Below are positions 61,501 through 64,000 of a stretch of DNA of 64,000 bases, one piece after another. Numbering within the stretch: the first letter of the stretch is position 1; the number at the start of each line of letters is the position of its first letter. Source of the DNA: Xanthomonas sp. (GTDB lineage: Bacteria > Pseudomonadota > Gammaproteobacteria > Xanthomonadales > Xanthomonadaceae); the NCBI RefSeq assembly GCF_017163755.1, contig NZ_JAFIWC010000009.1, positions 1 through 64,000 on the forward strand. Direction: 5' to 3'. Made by a program: the position numbers and the translations under genes. The notes beneath the pieces are model-generated. The model searched no databases and was not told the origin of the DNA. It worked only from the letters and a program-made list of their open reading frames with translations.

Positions 61501-62903
61501 TGCGCGCGCTGCGTACGCGGCTGCTGGTCGCGCTGGCCGCGGTGCTGCTCGCCACCTGGGGCAGCTGGTTCCTGATGCAGTACCTGGAGATGACGGCGCG
61601 GCAGGGCGGCGAGGTCGATGGCATGTTGCGCAATGTCGCCGAGCAGATCCTGTATTCGCTGCCGGCGGACATCGCCACCGCGGGCCAGCAGCGGCAGTTC
61701 GCGCTCGGCGGCGAAGCGACGCCGGCCAGCGGCAAGTTCGCCGCGCTGGGGTTCCAGGTCTGGGAGCGCGGCACCGGGCGGCGGCTGATGTCGTCGCGGC
61801 CGGCGCCGGCGCATGCAATGGTGCCGGACTTCGCCAACGGCTTCTCGGAAGCGACCATCGCCGGCGCGCCCTGGCGCGTGTTCGCGCTCAGCGATGCCGA
61901 CGCGCGGGTGCAGGTGCAGGTCGGCTTGCCGAAAGCCGCGCTGCGGGCGGAGCTGCGGCGATGGATCGGCACCAGCCTCGGCAGCGCGCTGCTGCTGCTG
62001 TTGTGCATCGGCATCGCGATCTGGCTGGTGATCCACTGGTCGCTGCGGCCGGTGGTGCAGGTCAGCGAGTCGCTCGCCAGGCGAGCGCCGCTGGATTTGG
62101 CGCCACTGCCGGAACGCGGGTTGCCGGACGAGTTCACGCCACTGGTGCGCTCGTTCAACCAGTTGATGGCGCGGCTGGCGCAGGCGCTGCAGCACGAGCG
62201 CCAGTTCCTCGACGAGGCCGCGCACGAACTGCGCACGCCGCTGGCGGCGTTGCTGACCCAGGCGCAGGTGCTGCAGCACGCCGGCGACCGCGACGAGGCA
62301 CGCGAGGCGCTCGACCATCTGGTCGCCGGGATCGAGCGCGCGTCGCGGCTGGCGCAGCAACTGCTCGATGCCGCGCGGGTGGAGGGCGGCGGCGGCATCG
62401 CGCGCGCGGCGGACGTCGACCTGGCGCTGGTCGCAGGGATGGTCGCCGACGAGTTCGAACTGCTCGCGCTGCGTACTGGCCAGTCGATCGAGGTCGAAGG
62501 CGGGCACGCGCCGGTGCATGGCGACATCGACGACCTGGGCATCCTGGTCCGGAACCTGCTCGACAATGCCTTGCGGCACGGAGGGCCGGGCACGCGGGTG
62601 CGGCTGGAAACCCGGGTCGAGGGCGAGGAGGGGCGCGCGCCGATGGCGGTCCTGACCGTTGCCGACGATGGCCCGGGCATCGCCGAGGGCGAGCGCGAGC
62701 GGGTATTCGAGCGGTTCTACCGCGCCGGCACCGGCCATCGCGCACAGGGCATCGGCATGGGGTTGTCGCTGGTCGAGCGCGTGGTCGCCTCGCATGGCGG
62801 GCGGCTGCGTTGCGGCGCGGGGCTCGACGGCCGCGGCTTTGGCGTCGAGATCCGCTTGCCTGCCCTCTCTGCAAGCGGTTCCCACGCCGACCGCGGCCGC
62901 TAG
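61500..62903 (+). CDS. Sensor histidine kinase
   Basis: A 467-residue kinase with two membrane segments (LLVALAAVLLATWGSWFLMQ and ALLLLLCIGIAIWLVIHWSLRPVV), a periplasmic sensor of about 130 residues, a HAMP-like linker, H-box QFLDEAAHELRTPLAALLTQ (phospho-His about residue 241), N-box LLDNALRHG, G1 VADDGPGIAEGERERVFERF and G2 GIGMGLSLVERV. It should phosphorylate the response regulator encoded directly upstream. The stimulus is unknown; QseC/PmrB-like proteins sense cations, acid or peptides. Confidence 0.92.
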   Translation: MRALRTRLLVALAAVLLATWGSWFLMQYLEMTARQGGEVDGMLRNVAEQILYSLPADIATAGQQRQFALGGEATPASGKFAALGFQVWERGTGRRLMSSRPAPAHAMVPDFANGFSEATIAGAPWRVFALSDADARVQVQVGLPKAALRAELRRWIGTSLGSALLLLLCIGIAIWLVIHWSLRPVVQVSESLARRAPLDLAPLPERGLPDEFTPLVRSFNQLMARLAQALQHERQFLDEAAHELRTPLAALLTQAQVLQHAGDRDEAREALDHLVAGIERASRLAQQLLDAARVEGGGGIARAADVDLALVAGMVADEFELLALRTGQSIEVEGGHAPVHGDIDDLGILVRNLLDNALRHGGPGTRVRLETRVEGEEGRAPMAVLTVADDGPGIAEGERERVFERFYRAGTGHRAQGIGMGLSLVERVVASHGGRLRCGAGLDGRGFGVEIRLPALSASGSHADRGR

Positions 62904-63227
62904 CGCGTACGAAACCACTCCGACCCGGCGCGCCGGCCACGCGCCGCGGCTGCAATCGCGATCTGCGCGCCGGCGGCGGATGGCTGCTTCGCCGCGCCCT
63001 GGCGAGGCTCAGGCCCGCGCTGCGCGAAGCCGTTGGCCGTGGCAGCCGCGGCGCCACGACGAGAACGCGGGTGCGCCACCGGCATCGCAACCGGCGCAGG
63101 ACCGCGCCAGGTGCTTGTCGAAGGCGCTCCCGATGGACACGCTCTGGTAAGCTGAGCGCATAAATCAGTGCACTGGATGCTTGGAATTTTGCGCCAAGTG
63201 CAATCATGCAACGGGCGCCCATTCACG
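62904..63227. other. Gap between the kinase and TetR genes
   Basis: Contains the operator candidate and a perfect palindrome CAGTGCACTG at 63166-63175 sharing its half-site. No gene seen. Confidence 0.55.
63190..63202. promoter_or_regulatory. TetR-type operator before the TetR gene
   Basis: TGCGCCAAGTGCA, matching TGCRCT-N-AGTGCA in 11 of 12 arm positions to copies at 54042 and 54063. It lies 26-38 bases upstream of the TetR start, where it would give autoregulation. Confidence 0.6.
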
Positions 63228-63839
63228 ATGTCGAAACTCCTTCCCCGCGCGGGCATTGCGCCCGCAGAAGGCTTGCGTGAACGCAAGCGTCGCCAGACAC
63301 AGCAGCGCATCGCCGAGGTCGGCCAGCGCCTGTTCCTCAGCAAGGGGTACGACAGCACGACGCTGGACGCGATCGCGGCAGAGGCCGGCATCTCGCGCCG
63401 TACCTTCTTCTCGTACTTCAAGTCCAAGGACGACATCATATTCTTCTGGCTGGACACCGACCGGGCGAGCCTGATCGCCAGCCTGCTGAAGACCTCGCCC
63501 GACGTGCCTCCGCTCGACGCGGTCCGCGATGTGATGGTCAAGCACATCGCGCAATACACGACGGAACAGATGATCGCGGTCGACAACCTCATGCTGTCGA
63601 GCGAATCGCTGCTTGCGCGCAAGCAGGCACATTACGCGCAGCAGGAACAGGCGCTGTTCGACGCGCTGTGCGAGGTCTGGCGGCAGCCCGAACGCCGCGC
63701 GGCGCTGCGGATGGTGGCCATGGTGTCCATCGGCGCGATGAAGATCGCGCTTCAGGCGTGGCGGGAACAGACCGGCCAGCGAAAGCCCGCCGCCAAGTTC
63801 TTGCGCGACGCCTTCGACAATCTGAAATCGGTACTTTGA
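63228..63839 (+). CDS. TetR-family transcriptional regulator
   Basis: A 203-residue repressor-type protein. Helix-turn-helix: RRQTQQRIAEVGQRLFLSKGYDSTTLDAIAAEAGISRRTFFSYFKSKDDIIFFW (about residues 20-75), followed by an all-helical ligand domain. ATG at 63228 (MSKLLPRAG) leaves the operator candidate outside the coding sequence; a GTG at 63168 in the same frame would put it inside. The same operator form sits before the first SDR gene 9 kb away, so this protein probably controls itself and that gene. Confidence 0.88.
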   Translation: MSKLLPRAGIAPAEGLRERKRRQTQQRIAEVGQRLFLSKGYDSTTLDAIAAEAGISRRTFFSYFKSKDDIIFFWLDTDRASLIASLLKTSPDVPPLDAVRDVMVKHIAQYTTEQMIAVDNLMLSSESLLARKQAHYAQQEQALFDALCEVWRQPERRAALRMVAMVSIGAMKIALQAWREQTGQRKPAAKFLRDAFDNLKSVL

Positions 63840-64000
63840 CGGCACGCCGGGATCGGATCCGCCGGCGCTGGCGCACCGATCGGCCAATGCAGCATCCATC
63901 TCAACGAAGCGGCTGATCCGCACGGGCGGGCCGCTCCCGCCTCGCCGCCAGTGCGTGCGCGGCTCGAGCCAGCGGTTCGCAGCTTCGGTGGCCCATACCA

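Overview
The window is very GC-rich with GC-ending codon use throughout. Its gene content (RpoD beside Dtd and an LpxL-type acyltransferase, many TonB-dependent receptors, a GH92/LacI/MFS sugar locus, and short palindromic repeats of the ctctccc/gggagag and gggagcgacttcagtcgcgac types) points to a gammaproteobacterium of the Xanthomonas/Lysobacteraceae group. The species cannot be told from the sequence alone.

Layout: 0-3.2 kb holds three cell-surface polysaccharide genes (O-antigen ligase, family-2 glycosyltransferase, CDP-glycerol-type transferase). 3.8-13.1 kb is an unusual cluster: two PH-domain membrane proteins, a CDP-alcohol phosphatidyltransferase, a GTP cyclohydrolase II, a stand-alone RibD-type reductase, an acetyltransferase, then a tightly overlapping operon of alcohol dehydrogenase, 6-pyruvoyl-tetrahydropterin-synthase homologue, glycosyltransferase and methyltransferase. 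Together they look like a pathway that starts from GTP and ends in a modified, possibly lipid- or alcohol-linked, pyrimidine or pterin. I know of no characterised product, and this is my main candidate for an undescribed system. 13.2-16.7 kb is core (lpxL-like, dtd, rpoD), followed by a junction with three tandem copies of the rpoD terminator and the 3' end of the next gene. 17.4-23.6 kb is a mannose/N-glycan locus (sugar epimerase, MFS, LacI, GH92 mannosidase). A tRNA-Ile(CAU) gene is followed by about 3 kb of broken or sparse accessory DNA.

26.9-37.7 kb is a complete haem-acquisition island: ECF sigma, FecR, STN-type TonB receptor, a hemophilin-like secreted protein, a Slam outer-membrane translocon (type XI secretion), haem oxygenase, a DUF454 protein, a Fur-like DNA-binding protein and a dedicated ExbB-ExbD-TonB set. 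38-47.5 kb has an AraC regulator divergent from a TonB receptor, and an ABC transporter operon ending in another TonB receptor; both carry metalloregulator-like palindromes upstream. 47.8-52.9 kb holds a Tat-signal NAD(P)-binding protein, two small membrane or exported proteins and an AraC regulator with a shared bipartite operator-like sequence. 53-63.8 kb holds three paralogous short-chain dehydrogenases alternating with two paralogous NTT-type transporters and a MipA/OmpV protein, framed by a two-component system and a TetR regulator. Operator-like repeats tie the regulators to this set.

Limits: all assignments come from reading translated sequence and motifs by eye. No database search was run, so family names rest on recognised motifs and context, and operators and promoters are predictions.
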